Assembly (NCBI GenBank): GCA_947370975.1 | Contig: CANBNG010000005.1 | Coordinates: 132,826-196,825, forward strand | Origin: Beijerinckiaceae bacterium | GTDB lineage: Bacteria; Pseudomonadota; Alphaproteobacteria; Rhizobiales; Beijerinckiaceae | Length of the DNA: 64,000 nucleotides | Direction: 5' to 3' | Shown here: piece by piece, positions 35,739-44,526 of the stretch | Layout: each line of letters starts with the position of its first letter | Position numbering within the stretch: the stretch's first letter is position 1 | The notes under the pieces: generated by a model | The model's database searches: none | What the model was told of the DNA's origin: nothing | What the model saw: the letters and a program-made list of their open reading frames with translations, nothing else | Translations under genes and position numbers: made by a program

Positions 35739-37724
35739 ATGTGGCTCAATAACGTCTCGATACCGCGCAAGATCGCGCTTGCTTTCATGGTGACATTGGC
35801 AAGCATTGCCACCTCAAGCGCCGTTGTCTTCAAGACGATGAACGACGATGAATTGACCAAGACCCAACTCTCCGCGATCCACATGCAGGAGATCGCGGCG
35901 CTCTCTGCAACAAATGCCCATCTCGACATGGCGCAGACGGTGCGCGGCTATTTGCTCACCGGCAATGAGCGCCACAAGCGCCTTTATGGCGAGGCCGCCG
36001 AGCTCTTCGCCCAGCAGATGCAAAAGGCCATTGCCGCCGCCAATAGTCTGGAGGCCAATGCAAAGGCGGTGCAGAGCCTGACCAGGATGCAGGCGGCCTC
36101 GAAAATGTGGCGCACGGAGGTCAGTGATCCGATTTTGCGGCTTCACGCCAATCCCGAAACCCGCGAGGAGGCGATGGCCATTGGCGTGTCGCCGCGCGCG
36201 AGCCAGCTCCAGCAGGCCTTCCGCGATGCGCAGGCCGAAGCCATGCAGACGCTCGCGACAAATAGCCATGAGATCGAGGCCGCCGAACAGGGCGCACAGG
36301 ATCTCTCGTTCAAGGCGCTGGTCATTGGCGGACTCATGGCGCTGCTCAGCGCGCTCGCCGGTGCTTTCCTCCTCTCGCGCAATCTCGCGAGCCCTCTCCT
36401 GCGTCTGACCGAGCAGATGGATCAGCTTGCGCGCGGCACGACCTCGATCACTTTCGAGGGCGGCAAGCGCAAGGATGAAATCGGCCGCATTGCCGGCGCT
36501 TGCGAAACCTTCAGGAAAGGCATGATCGAGCGCCAGCGCCTCGAGCAGCAGGCCGAAGCGCTGCGCAAAGCCAATGATGAAGAGCGCAGCCGCAATGAAA
36601 AGGAACGCGCTGGCGAGGCAGAGCAGCTGCAGGATTCGCTCACGGCCTTCGCGCAGGCCCTTGGTCGCCTTGCGCAAGGTGATCTGGTCACCACCATCGA
36701 CAAGGCTCTGGCGGGCCCCGCAGAGGCCCTGCGTATCGAATATAATTCGGCCGTGGCGCAATTGCGCGAGACGATCGTGACCGTGGTGCATTGTGCGCGC
36801 ACCATCGATGCGGGATCGCGCGAAATCACGACCAGTGCAGACGACATGTCGCGCCGCACGGAGCAACAGGCGGCCAATCTCGAACAGACCGCTGCCGCGC
36901 TCGAAGAAATCACTGAAACGGTCAAGAAGACCGCTGAGGGCGCACAGCAGGCCCGCGATGCCGTGGCCTCTGCAACGCTCGATGCGGAAAAAGGTGGCGG
37001 CGTCGTGCGCCAGGCCATCACCGCCATGGGCAATATCGAAAAATCCTCCGGACAGATCGGACAGATCATCGGCGTGATCGATGAAATCGCCTTCCAGACA
37101 AACCTTCTTGCGCTCAATGCCGGCGTCGAGGCGGCGCGCGCAGGGGATGCTGGCCGCGGCTTTGCGGTGGTAGCCTCCGAAGTCCGTGCGCTCGCCCAGC
37201 GCTCGGCAGAGGCCGCCAAGGAAATCAAGGCGCTGATTTCATCCTCCAGCTCACAGGTGAGCGAGGGCGTGAAGCTCGTCGCTGAAACCGGCACCGCCCT
37301 TGAGCGCATCGTGACACAGGTCGCTGGCATCAAGGATGCTGTCACAGCCATTGCGGCGGGCGCATCCGAACAGGCCAACGGCCTGCAGGAAATCAACAAT
37401 GCCATCGGACAGATGGATCAGATCACCCAGCAGAATGCCGCCATGGTGGAGGAATCGTCAGCCTCGAGCCATACGCTCGCAGCCGAGGCCAACAAGCTCA
37501 GCGCCTATGTCGCACGCTTCCGCGCCGGCATCGACACAGCGCCTGCCTATGAACGCCAGGCGATAGCACCACCAAGAGCGCAACGCACGACGCCTCTGCG
37601 CAAGGACAGGACATTGCCTGCCGCAAGCCGCACGCAAGAACCAATGCGCAAGGTGGCCAATGGCGGATTTGTGCCTGCACCGTCAGCCCGTGCCAGCGCG
37701 AGCGACAATTGGGAAGAATTCTGA
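35739..37724 (+). CDS. Methyl-accepting chemotaxis protein with CHASE3-like periplasmic domain
   Basis: This 661-residue transmembrane receptor has helix 1 at about 12-34 and helix 2 near 200-220. The periplasmic part between them has a CHASE3-type RGYLLTGNERHKRLYGEA segment. A HAMP domain (NLASPLLRLTEQMDQLARG) follows, then the MCP signalling domain with IDEIAFQTNLLALNAGVEAA near 455. It ends in NWEEF, a canonical CheR/CheB tether pentapeptide. ATG 35739 has GGAGG five bases upstream; a start at 35706 lacks one. The Shine-Dalgarno of the next gene overlaps its stop, so it is coupled to the che operon. The ligand is unknown. Confidence 0.93.
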   Translation: MWLNNVSIPRKIALAFMVTLASIATSSAVVFKTMNDDELTKTQLSAIHMQEIAALSATNAHLDMAQTVRGYLLTGNERHKRLYGEAAELFAQQMQKAIAAANSLEANAKAVQSLTRMQAASKMWRTEVSDPILRLHANPETREEAMAIGVSPRASQLQQAFRDAQAEAMQTLATNSHEIEAAEQGAQDLSFKALVIGGLMALLSALAGAFLLSRNLASPLLRLTEQMDQLARGTTSITFEGGKRKDEIGRIAGACETFRKGMIERQRLEQQAEALRKANDEERSRNEKERAGEAEQLQDSLTAFAQALGRLAQGDLVTTIDKALAGPAEALRIEYNSAVAQLRETIVTVVHCARTIDAGSREITTSADDMSRRTEQQAANLEQTAAALEEITETVKKTAEGAQQARDAVASATLDAEKGGGVVRQAITAMGNIEKSSGQIGQIIGVIDEIAFQTNLLALNAGVEAARAGDAGRGFAVVASEVRALAQRSAEAAKEIKALISSSSSQVSEGVKLVAETGTALERIVTQVAGIKDAVTAIAAGASEQANGLQEINNAIGQMDQITQQNAAMVEESSASSHTLAAEANKLSAYVARFRAGIDTAPAYERQAIAPPRAQRTTPLRKDRTLPAASRTQEPMRKVANGGFVPAPSARASASDNWEEF

Positions 37725-37733
37725 GGAGGCACC

Positions 37734-38033
37734 ATGTCAACGAAGATGCGCAAGCCGGAAGTTCTGAAACTTGCAGAAAATCTGGACATTACCGAGGCGA
37801 CGCCGCTCATCGGCGAACTCCTCAAACATCGCGGCGCTGACATCAAGATCGATGCGTCGAGCGTCAAGAAAATGGGCGGCCAATGTCTGCAGGCGCTTTT
37901 GTGCGCATCGGCAACCTGGACGCTGGATGGAACCCATATCGAAATCATCACGCCATCGGATGATTTTCTTCAATGTGTCGAAGCCTACGGGCTGCACCTC
38001 TCTCATTTCAGCTCGCAGGAGCCTGCATTATGA
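37734..38033 (+). CDS. STAS-domain chemotaxis protein (CheS-like)
   Basis: This 99-residue protein has a STAS fold: LKLAENLDITEATPLIGEL, then DIKIDASSVKKMGGQCLQAL, where anti-anti-sigma proteins carry their phosphorylatable Ser (here D-A-S-S). It occupies the place of CheS (orf2) in the Sinorhizobium che operon, where CheS helps CheA drain phosphate from CheY1. A GAGGAGG site overlaps the upstream receptor stop. Its own stop overlaps the CheY start (ATGA). Function is inferred by position and fold only. Confidence 0.78.
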   Translation: MSTKMRKPEVLKLAENLDITEATPLIGELLKHRGADIKIDASSVKKMGGQCLQALLCASATWTLDGTHIEIITPSDDFLQCVEAYGLHLSHFSSQEPAL

Positions 38034-38395
38034 AAAAGACCATTTTGACTGTTGATGATTCTCGCACCATGCGGGAAATGTTGAAGGCCACCCTTCTGGG
38101 CGCTGGCTATGAGGTCATGCAGGCAGAAGATGGCGTGCATGGGCTCGAAGTGCTCGAAGGCGCGATGCCCGATGTCATTCTGACAGACATCAACATGCCA
38201 CGCATGGACGGCTTTGGCTTCATCGAAGGCGTGCGTCGCGATTCCCGCTACCGCTCGGTACCGATCCTCGTGCTCACCACCGAAGGTGAGCCCGAAAAGA
38301 AGGATCGCGCGCGCCGCGCCGGCGCAACGGGCTGGATCGTGAAGCCATTCGATCCCGAAAAACTCATCAACGCCATCCGGCGTCTTGCGGCCTGA
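38030..38395 (+). CDS. cheY: Chemotaxis response regulator CheY (first copy)
   Basis: This single-domain receiver has 121 residues. The acidic pocket is in ILTVDDSR, the phosphorylated Asp53 is in LTDINMPRMDG, and the switch Thr and Lys appear in LVLTTEGEP and GWIVKPF. ATG 38030 overlaps the STAS gene stop, with GCAGGAG upstream. By operon position it corresponds to CheY1 of Sinorhizobium, which acts as the phosphate sink for the motor-binding CheY2. Confidence 0.95.
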   Translation: MKKTILTVDDSRTMREMLKATLLGAGYEVMQAEDGVHGLEVLEGAMPDVILTDINMPRMDGFGFIEGVRRDSRYRSVPILVLTTEGEPEKKDRARRAGATGWIVKPFDPEKLINAIRRLAA

Positions 38396-38416
38396 TCTTG
38401 AAAAAGGGGAATCCCC

Positions 38417-40642
38417 ATGGACACGATGGCGGCCATCAAGCAGACATTCTTCCAGGAATGCGAAGAACAGCTCGTCGAGCTGGAAAGTGGATTGCTGGCG
38501 CTCGAGGACGGCACAAGCGAGCCTGACACGATCAATGCGGTCTTCAGGGCCGTTCATTCGATCAAGGGCGGCGCGGGCGCCTTTGGCCTCGAACAGCTCG
38601 TGCGCTTTGCGCATGCCTTCGAGACGGCGCTCGATCTCGTGCGCGGCGGCAAGCTCACCGCCACGCGCGCCATTCTCAAGACCATGCTTTCGGCAGCTGA
38701 CGTGCTGGCTGACCTCGTGCGCATCACGCGCGAGGACGGCGTTGCAGATGACGCTGAAATCACGCGCATGGTGCAGCAGCTCGAAGCCATTTCTCACGGC
38801 GGCGCTGCAGCCGCAGGCTCCCAGCCTGCCGACGCCGAGCCTGCGGACGATCTGGATTTCGTGCCAATCCAGATCTCGCTGGCAGATTTGATCGGCGCCG
38901 GCCCTTCGGGCACGCGCAGCTTCAAGATCCGCTTCGAGCCAAAGACCGGTTTTTATGCGCGCGCCAACGAGCCGCTTGTCATGCTGCGTGAAATTTCACG
39001 CCTTGGCGCCATGCGTGTCACATGCGACCAGACACGCCTGCCCTCCCTCACCGAGCTCGATCCTGAAGGCGCCTATCTCGCGTGGGAGATCCATCTCGAC
39101 ACGGAATCGGATGAGAGCGCGCTGCGCGATATTTTCGAATTCGTGGAATTCGACTGCGATATTTCGATCGAGGAAAAGCAGGTCGAGGCTGATTTCGATA
39201 CGGATGCTTTCGCACAGCTGATGTCGCTCGCATCCGGCCAGACCCCGCCCATGGCGCAGCCGCTGGAGCCGCGCACGGAACAGATCGCGGCCGAGATCGC
39301 GAGCCGCAACGAGAGCGAGACCGCAAACCGCAAGAGCGATGCGAACAAGGGCTTTAACCAGGCCGGCGCAACCATTCGCGTCGATCTTGAACGCGTCGAG
39401 CGCCTGATTGATCTGGTCGGCGAACTCGTCATCAACCAGGCCATGCTGTCCCAGCGCGTGGCGGAAGCCCGCATTGCGCGCTCCTCCGCGCTCGCCATGG
39501 GGCTCGATGAACTCGAGCAGCTTTCGCGCGAGATTCAAGACAGCGTCATGGCCATTCGCGCGCAGCCGGTGAAGCCGATCTTCCAGCGCATGTCGCGCGT
39601 CGTGCGCGAAGCCGCCGACATGACCGGAAAGTCGGTGACGCTTCATTGCGACGGCGATTCGACCGAGGTCGACAAGACCGTCATCGAACGCCTGACCGAT
39701 CCGCTCACGCACATGATCCGCAATGCCATCGACCATGGCATCGAAAAGCCGGAAGTGCGCCTTGCCGCAGGCAAGCCCGAGAGCGGCCATATTCGACTGG
39801 CCGCCATGCACCGCTCGGGCCGCGTCGTAATCGAAGTCTCCGACGATGGCGGCGGCATCAACCGCGAGCGCGTGAGGTCGGCCGCCATCGCCAAGGGACT
39901 GATCGAGCCAGAAGCGCAATTGAGCGATGAGGAGATCGACAATCTGATCTTCCTGCCGGGCTTCTCGACCGCCGCCACCGTCACCGACATGTCGGGACGC
40001 GGCGTTGGCATGGATGTGGTGAAACGCTCCATCCAGGCGCTGGGCGGGCGCATATCGATTGCCTCGACACCGGGGCGCGGCTCGACTTTCGTGATGAGCC
40101 TGCCGCTTACGCTCGCCGTGCTCGACGGCATGATCGTGAGCGTGGCCGACGAGACATTGATCGTGCCGCTCACAGCCATTGTCGAGACGCTGAAGCCCTC
40201 GACAGGCGATATCTACCACATGGGCGGCGACAGCCGCGTGATCCGCATCCGCGACACATTCGTGCCGCTGATCGATATCGGCCATGTGCTTGGCTATCGC
40301 AACAAGCTCGCCGATCCGCAAAATTGCGTGGTCGTGCTCATCGATCTCGAAGGTCATGCGCGGCGCGCCTTGCTCGTCGACACGATCCAGGGCCAGCGCC
40401 AGGTCGTGATCAAGAGTCTCGAAGCCAATTATCGCCGCGTCGATGGCATTGCAGCGGCGACCATTCTCGGCGATGGCCGCGTCGCGCTCATTCTCGATGT
40501 CGATGCTGTCGTTGAAAACGCCAATGGCAAAGCCGCCAGCAGCGCCTCCGAGAGCCTCGATCTGGACCACGACACACACGCGCGCGCGCCGCAGCGCGCC
40601 CACGACTTTGCAACCGAACTCGAACCCGAACCTGTGGAGTAA
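38417..40642 (+). CDS. cheA: Chemotaxis histidine kinase CheA
   Basis: CheA is the central kinase of the receptor array. This 741-residue protein shows the Hpt domain with His47 in VHSIKGGAGAFG, and a middle segment containing the P2-like CheY/CheB docking region (about 145-260). The dimerisation helix pair follows (VDLERVERLIDLVGELV, about 325), then the ATPase domain with N box HMIRNAIDHG and G boxes SDDGGGI and MSGRGVGMDVV, and the CheW-like regulatory domain to about 720. AAGGGG precedes the ATG in a small GGGGA/TCCCC hairpin that may damp translation. Confidence 0.97.
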   Translation: MDTMAAIKQTFFQECEEQLVELESGLLALEDGTSEPDTINAVFRAVHSIKGGAGAFGLEQLVRFAHAFETALDLVRGGKLTATRAILKTMLSAADVLADLVRITREDGVADDAEITRMVQQLEAISHGGAAAAGSQPADAEPADDLDFVPIQISLADLIGAGPSGTRSFKIRFEPKTGFYARANEPLVMLREISRLGAMRVTCDQTRLPSLTELDPEGAYLAWEIHLDTESDESALRDIFEFVEFDCDISIEEKQVEADFDTDAFAQLMSLASGQTPPMAQPLEPRTEQIAAEIASRNESETANRKSDANKGFNQAGATIRVDLERVERLIDLVGELVINQAMLSQRVAEARIARSSALAMGLDELEQLSREIQDSVMAIRAQPVKPIFQRMSRVVREAADMTGKSVTLHCDGDSTEVDKTVIERLTDPLTHMIRNAIDHGIEKPEVRLAAGKPESGHIRLAAMHRSGRVVIEVSDDGGGINRERVRSAAIAKGLIEPEAQLSDEEIDNLIFLPGFSTAATVTDMSGRGVGMDVVKRSIQALGGRISIASTPGRGSTFVMSLPLTLAVLDGMIVSVADETLIVPLTAIVETLKPSTGDIYHMGGDSRVIRIRDTFVPLIDIGHVLGYRNKLADPQNCVVVLIDLEGHARRALLVDTIQGQRQVVIKSLEANYRRVDGIAAATILGDGRVALILDVDAVVENANGKAASSASESLDLDHDTHARAPQRAHDFATELEPEPVE

Positions 40643-40648
40643 ACGATC

Positions 40649-41110
40649 ATGAGCGAGAAAGTGGAATCCTCTTCAAGCCGTGAGCTCATCGCCTTCCGCA
40701 TCGATGGCCGTGAATTCTGCGTGGACATCATGCAGGTGCGCGACATTCGCGGCTGGACGCCGGCAACCCCGCTCCCCCATTCGCCTGCATATGTGCGTGG
40801 CGTGATCAATCTGCGCGGCGCCGTGCTGCCTGTGATCGACATGGCGACACGGCTTGGCTTTGCACCCACCGAGCCAACAGTGCGCCATGTCATCATGGTG
40901 ACGCAGGTCGAGCAGCAGATCATCGGCCTCCTGGTCGATGCCGTCTCGGATATTCTCACCGTGACGGAAGCAGATATTCAGCCCACGCCCGATCTGGCTT
41001 CAGAACTCGCAAAGACCTTCGTGCGCGGGGTTCTGGCAATTGATGGCCGCATGATCAGCCTGATTGCGCTCGATCATGTTCTGCCCGCACGCGAGGCCCT
41101 GGCTGCATGA
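40649..41110 (+). CDS. cheW: Chemotaxis coupling protein CheW
   Basis: This 153-residue adaptor links receptors to CheA. The two-barrel fold is visible in LIAFRIDGREFCVDIMQVRDIRG, then the conserved YVRGVINLRGAVLPVIDMATRLG and the second-barrel IIGLLVDAVSDILTV. Length is typical. It starts six bases after cheA and its stop overlaps the cheR start (ATGA), so the genes are tightly coupled. Confidence 0.97.
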   Translation: MSEKVESSSSRELIAFRIDGREFCVDIMQVRDIRGWTPATPLPHSPAYVRGVINLRGAVLPVIDMATRLGFAPTEPTVRHVIMVTQVEQQIIGLLVDAVSDILTVTEADIQPTPDLASELAKTFVRGVLAIDGRMISLIALDHVLPAREALAA

Positions 41111-42000
41111 GCACGCTCAACACGGCCCGCGCTCCAGCCCCCTCAAGCCAGGGACTGGTCCCCGGCGAGTTCTTGCTGACTGCCGAGGATTTCAAGACCA
41201 TCGCGCAGGCGATCTATTCGGATGCGGGCATTCACATGCCCGAGTCCAAGGCGACGCTGGTCTATTCGCGACTGGCGCGCCGGCTGCGCGCGCTCGGCAT
41301 GGATTCCTTCAGGGCCTATTGCGAGCTCATCCGCAGCCAGGCGGGCGTGGACGAGCGCCAGCGCATGCTTGCGGCGCTGACCACCAATGTGACGCGTTTC
41401 TTCCGTGAACCGCATCATTTCGAACATTTGAAAAAGACCTCGCTGCCACCGCTTCTTGCGAAAGCAGCGCGCGGCCAGTGCGTCCGCATCTGGTCGGCTG
41501 GCTGCTCGAATGGACAGGAGGCCTATACGATCGCACTGGTCATCCTTTCGCTGATGCCCAATGCAGCCGATCTCGATCTGCGCATTCTGGCCAGCGACAT
41601 CGATCCCAATGTCGTCGAGGAAGGGCGAGCTGGCCTTTATGAAGACAATGCGCTGACCGATGTGTCGCAGGATCTGCGCCGGCGCTTCTTCACGCGCACG
41701 ACGCAGGACGGGCGCGACTTGCATTCTGTCAGCGACGACATGCGCAGACTGGTGAGCTTTCGCGAGCTCAACCTCTTTGCTCCATGGCCAATGCGCAAGA
41801 AATTCGACCTCATCTTCTGCCGCAATGTCGCAATCTATTTCGATCACGAACACCAGGCCAATCTATGGAGTCGCTTTGCCTCCGTGCTTGAGCCCGGCGG
41901 ATATCTTTTCATCGGCCATTCGGAGCGACTTTCGGGGCCAGCCACGGATATTTTCACCAATGACGGCATTACGACATGGCGCCTTGCAGAGGACCGCTGA
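41107..42000 (+). CDS. cheR: Chemotaxis methyltransferase CheR
   Basis: CheR methylates glutamates on receptors from SAM. The 297-residue product has an N-terminal helical domain, then VTRFFREPHHFEHL, the SAM loop IWSAGCSNGQEAYTIA (about 130), RILASDIDPNV and the late FCRNVAIYFD motif. Both receptors in this window carry C-terminal pentapeptides suited to docking it. Its ATG overlaps the cheW stop, and cheB begins two bases after its own stop. Confidence 0.97.
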   Translation: MSTLNTARAPAPSSQGLVPGEFLLTAEDFKTIAQAIYSDAGIHMPESKATLVYSRLARRLRALGMDSFRAYCELIRSQAGVDERQRMLAALTTNVTRFFREPHHFEHLKKTSLPPLLAKAARGQCVRIWSAGCSNGQEAYTIALVILSLMPNAADLDLRILASDIDPNVVEEGRAGLYEDNALTDVSQDLRRRFFTRTTQDGRDLHSVSDDMRRLVSFRELNLFAPWPMRKKFDLIFCRNVAIYFDHEHQANLWSRFASVLEPGGYLFIGHSERLSGPATDIFTNDGITTWRLAEDR

Positions 42001-42001
42001 C

Positions 42002-43039
42002 ATGAGTGCGCGCAAACGAGTTCTCATCGTCGACGATTCGCCTACCATGCAAATGGTCCTGCGCGAGATCCTGTCCAGGGATCCGCAGCTCGAGGTCGTG
42101 GGCACGGCGCTCGATCCCCATCAGGCGCGCGCTGCCATCAAGGAGCTCGATCCCGACGTCCTTACGCTCGATGTCGAAATGCCCAATATGAACGGGCTCG
42201 AATTTCTGGAGCGGCTGATGCGGCTGCGCCCGATGCCTGTCGTCATGGTCTCGAGCCTGACGCTGCGCGGTGCGGAGACAACCATTCGCGCGCTCGAGCT
42301 TGGCGCATTCGATTGCGTCGCCAAGCCCCAACTCAACGATCCGCAGGCGAGCGAGGCCTTGTGCCGTCTCATCCGGATGGCTGCGACCCGACGCGGCTCG
42401 ATCCGCGCCCCCGCACCGGCCGAACCCGCGCGACGTGCTGCACCTGCCTGCGATCCGGCTGAGGATCGCCTGATTGCGATTGGCGCATCCACCGGTGGCG
42501 TCGAGGCGCTGATCTGTCTGCTCGGATCCTTTCCCGAAAACTGCCCGCCCACCGTCGTCACGCAGCACATGCCGGCGCTTTTCACCAAGCCCTTTGCAGC
42601 TCGCCTCGACCGGCTCTGTGCGCCCCGCGTAGTGGAGGCCTGGCATGGCGCGCCAATCGAGCAGGGCACGATCTATGTCGCGCCCGGCGGCAAGGCGCAT
42701 CTGACAGTCCGGGGCAAGCCTGGCTCCCTACGCTGCCATCTGGTCGAGACAGAGCACGTGAATGGCCACCGTCCCTCGGTCGATGTGCTGTTTGACTCTG
42801 TTGCTTCGGCGACGGGGGCGCGGTCTGCGGGCGTCATTCTCACTGGCATGGGGCAGGACGGGGCCAAGGGGCTCGCCGCCATGCGCAAGGCCGGCGCGCT
42901 GACGCTCGGCCAGAACGAGGACACCTGCGTGGTCTACGGCATGCCCAAGGTCGCCTTCAATATCGGCGCAGTGCAGAAGCAGGTTTCGTTGCAAAACATG
43001 GCTGGGGAATTGTTCGCAGCCCTCAAAGATACGCGTTAA
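42002..43039 (+). CDS. cheB: Chemotaxis methylesterase/glutamine deamidase CheB
   Basis: CheB removes receptor methyl groups once phosphorylated by CheA. The 345-residue product has a receiver domain with Asp57 (LTLDVEMPNMNG), a Pro/Ala/Arg-rich linker (about 135-155) and the esterase domain with the catalytic Ser in IGASTGGVEAL, His in TQHMPALF and Asp in GMGQDGAKGL. ATG 42002 begins two bases after the cheR stop; an open frame back to 41777 lies inside cheR and is rejected. Confidence 0.97.
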   Translation: MSARKRVLIVDDSPTMQMVLREILSRDPQLEVVGTALDPHQARAAIKELDPDVLTLDVEMPNMNGLEFLERLMRLRPMPVVMVSSLTLRGAETTIRALELGAFDCVAKPQLNDPQASEALCRLIRMAATRRGSIRAPAPAEPARRAAPACDPAEDRLIAIGASTGGVEALICLLGSFPENCPPTVVTQHMPALFTKPFAARLDRLCAPRVVEAWHGAPIEQGTIYVAPGGKAHLTVRGKPGSLRCHLVETEHVNGHRPSVDVLFDSVASATGARSAGVILTGMGQDGAKGLAAMRKAGALTLGQNEDTCVVYGMPKVAFNIGAVQKQVSLQNMAGELFAALKDTR

Positions 43040-43049
43040 GGAGAACAAT

Positions 43050-43439
43050 ATGTCCTTCCTCCAGCAGCTCAAGGTACTCATCGTTGACGATACGTCGACG
43101 AGCCGGATGCTGATACGCGACGGGCTCGAGCAACTCGGCATCCGCAACATCACCTTTGCCGCCGATGGCGAACAGGCGTTGAAAATGATGATGAGCACGC
43201 CCGCTCATCTCGTGATCTCGGATTTCAACATGCCCAAGCTCGACGGGCTGCAATTGCTCCAGGCGATCCGCAATTATCGCCCGACCGCCGGCGTGCCCTT
43301 CATCATGCTGACGGGCAAGGGCGACACATCCGTTCTGACGCGCGGCAAGGCGCTTGGCTTGAACAATTATCTCACCAAGCCGATCGACATGAATGCACTG
43401 AAGAAGGCCATCGAAGGCGTAGTGGGGCGATTGAAATAA
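43050..43439 (+). CDS. cheY: Chemotaxis response regulator CheY (second copy)
   Basis: This 129-residue receiver has the acidic pair in VLIVDDTS, Asp58 in VISDFNMPKLDG, the Thr in FIMLTGKGD and the Lys in NYLTKPIDMNAL. AAGGAGA lies ahead of the ATG. By position it corresponds to CheY2 of Sinorhizobium, the regulator that binds the flagellar motor. The cheD ATG follows its stop directly. Confidence 0.95.
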   Translation: MSFLQQLKVLIVDDTSTSRMLIRDGLEQLGIRNITFAADGEQALKMMMSTPAHLVISDFNMPKLDGLQLLQAIRNYRPTAGVPFIMLTGKGDTSVLTRGKALGLNNYLTKPIDMNALKKAIEGVVGRLK

Positions 43440-43973
43440 ATGAGCGCTCCGGCCACCAGTGACTACATCATCCAGGGCGAGTATCGGGTGTCCAACAAGC
43501 CCGAGACCGTGCTGACGACCTTGCTCGGTTCCTGCGTTGCGGCCTGCATCTGGGATCCAATGCTGCAGATCGGCGGCATGAATCATTTTCTCCTTCCAGG
43601 AGAGGATGATCCTGACAGTCGCGATTGCGAGCGCTATGGCGTGCATCTGATGGAACTGCTCGTCAATGCGCTGCTGCGCGAGGGCGCATCGCGCCAGCGC
43701 CTCAACGCCAAATTGTTCGGTGGCGCGAACATGAATTCTGCACTCGCCGATATTGGCGCGCGCAACGCGAGTTTCGCGCAAAAATTTCTGCGCAATGAAG
43801 GCATCTCCATTTTGGGCGAAAGCCTTGGCGGAGAATGCGCGCGCAAGGTGCAATTCTGGCCGGCATCAGGTCGTGCGCGACAAATGCAATTGCCAAAGGA
43901 CGTCCAACCCAACGAGGCGCGCAAGGCGCCTGCTCTCAGTCTTGCCAACATTGGCAATGTCGAACTTTTCTAA
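43440..43973 (+). CDS. cheD: Chemoreceptor glutamine deamidase CheD
   Basis: CheD deamidates receptor glutamines. The 177-residue protein carries the catalytic Cys in TTLLGSCVAACIWD (about residue 33), the active-site His in GGMNHFLLPG (about 50) and the family motif AKLFGGANMN (about 88). Its ATG abuts the cheY stop with no spacer, so it depends on coupled translation. Confidence 0.95.
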   Translation: MSAPATSDYIIQGEYRVSNKPETVLTTLLGSCVAACIWDPMLQIGGMNHFLLPGEDDPDSRDCERYGVHLMELLVNALLREGASRQRLNAKLFGGANMNSALADIGARNASFAQKFLRNEGISILGESLGGECARKVQFWPASGRARQMQLPKDVQPNEARKAPALSLANIGNVELF

Positions 43974-43984
43974 AAGGGTGCCTC

Positions 43985-44365
43985 ATGTCGCAGCTTTTTG
44001 CGCTGTCTGTTGTCGATCGCGACCCCGCCCTGCCCGTGACCGAGGGGCTGCGGCGCGCGGTGAGCGAGCTTGTCTGCGTGCGTTCGGGCATGGAGGAAGC
44101 GTTTGAGACCATCCACGCCCATGCCGGCGCGCATGCGCTTGAACATGCGCGCTACCTTGTCGCCATGCAAAGCATCGATTCCTTGAGCCAGCAGCTGGCC
44201 GCCGTCGAGCGCTTCATCCTCAACATCACGGGGACGCTGGACGACAGCCATGTGATTCACAGCAAGGCGGCAGCCTCGGGCATCACGCTGGCGGCGGTCG
44301 CGACGCGGCTTACCACAAGCCTTGATTCAGCGGAGCATGATTCAGGCGAGTGCGATTTCTTTTGA
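43985..44365 (+). CDS. CheT-like small protein, possible CheZ-type phosphatase
   Basis: This 126-residue helical protein ends the che operon, the position of cheT in Sinorhizobium. The centre reads MQSIDSLSQQLAAVERFI, which contains Asp65-x-x-x-Gln69, the spacing of the catalytic Asp and Gln of CheZ (DLTGQ). The C-terminus is acidic and aromatic (GECDFF), recalling the CheY-binding tail of CheZ. Overall similarity to CheZ is low, so phosphatase action is an inference from motif, size and position. AGGG precedes ATG 43985; a longer frame to 43835 would lie inside cheD. Confidence 0.7.
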   Translation: MSQLFALSVVDRDPALPVTEGLRRAVSELVCVRSGMEEAFETIHAHAGAHALEHARYLVAMQSIDSLSQQLAAVERFILNITGTLDDSHVIHSKAAASGITLAAVATRLTTSLDSAEHDSGECDFF

Positions 44366-44526
44366 GTTGCAAAAAACCCATTTGCGATAGGAATTAATTA
44401 ACCCAAACAATGTTACAAAAGTCTCGACAACGGAATTGAGCCTTGGTGCTCAAGGCATGCTGCCTCTCCGCTGCACCGGTGAAATCCCGGTATGTCCCTC
44501 AGTTCAGTATCAAGGGACATCGATCA
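44366..44526 (+). promoter_or_regulatory. Flagellin leader with hairpins
   Basis: This 161-base stretch between cheT-like and flagellin genes has an AT-rich first third, where a promoter is expected. Two hairpin-forming pairs follow: CCTTG/CAAGG (about 44440-44457) and ACCGG/CCGGT (about 44476-44492). Structured flagellin leaders are translation-control sites in alphaproteobacteria (FlbT/FlaF), so post-transcriptional control is plausible. No sigma-28 consensus was clear. Confidence 0.4.
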
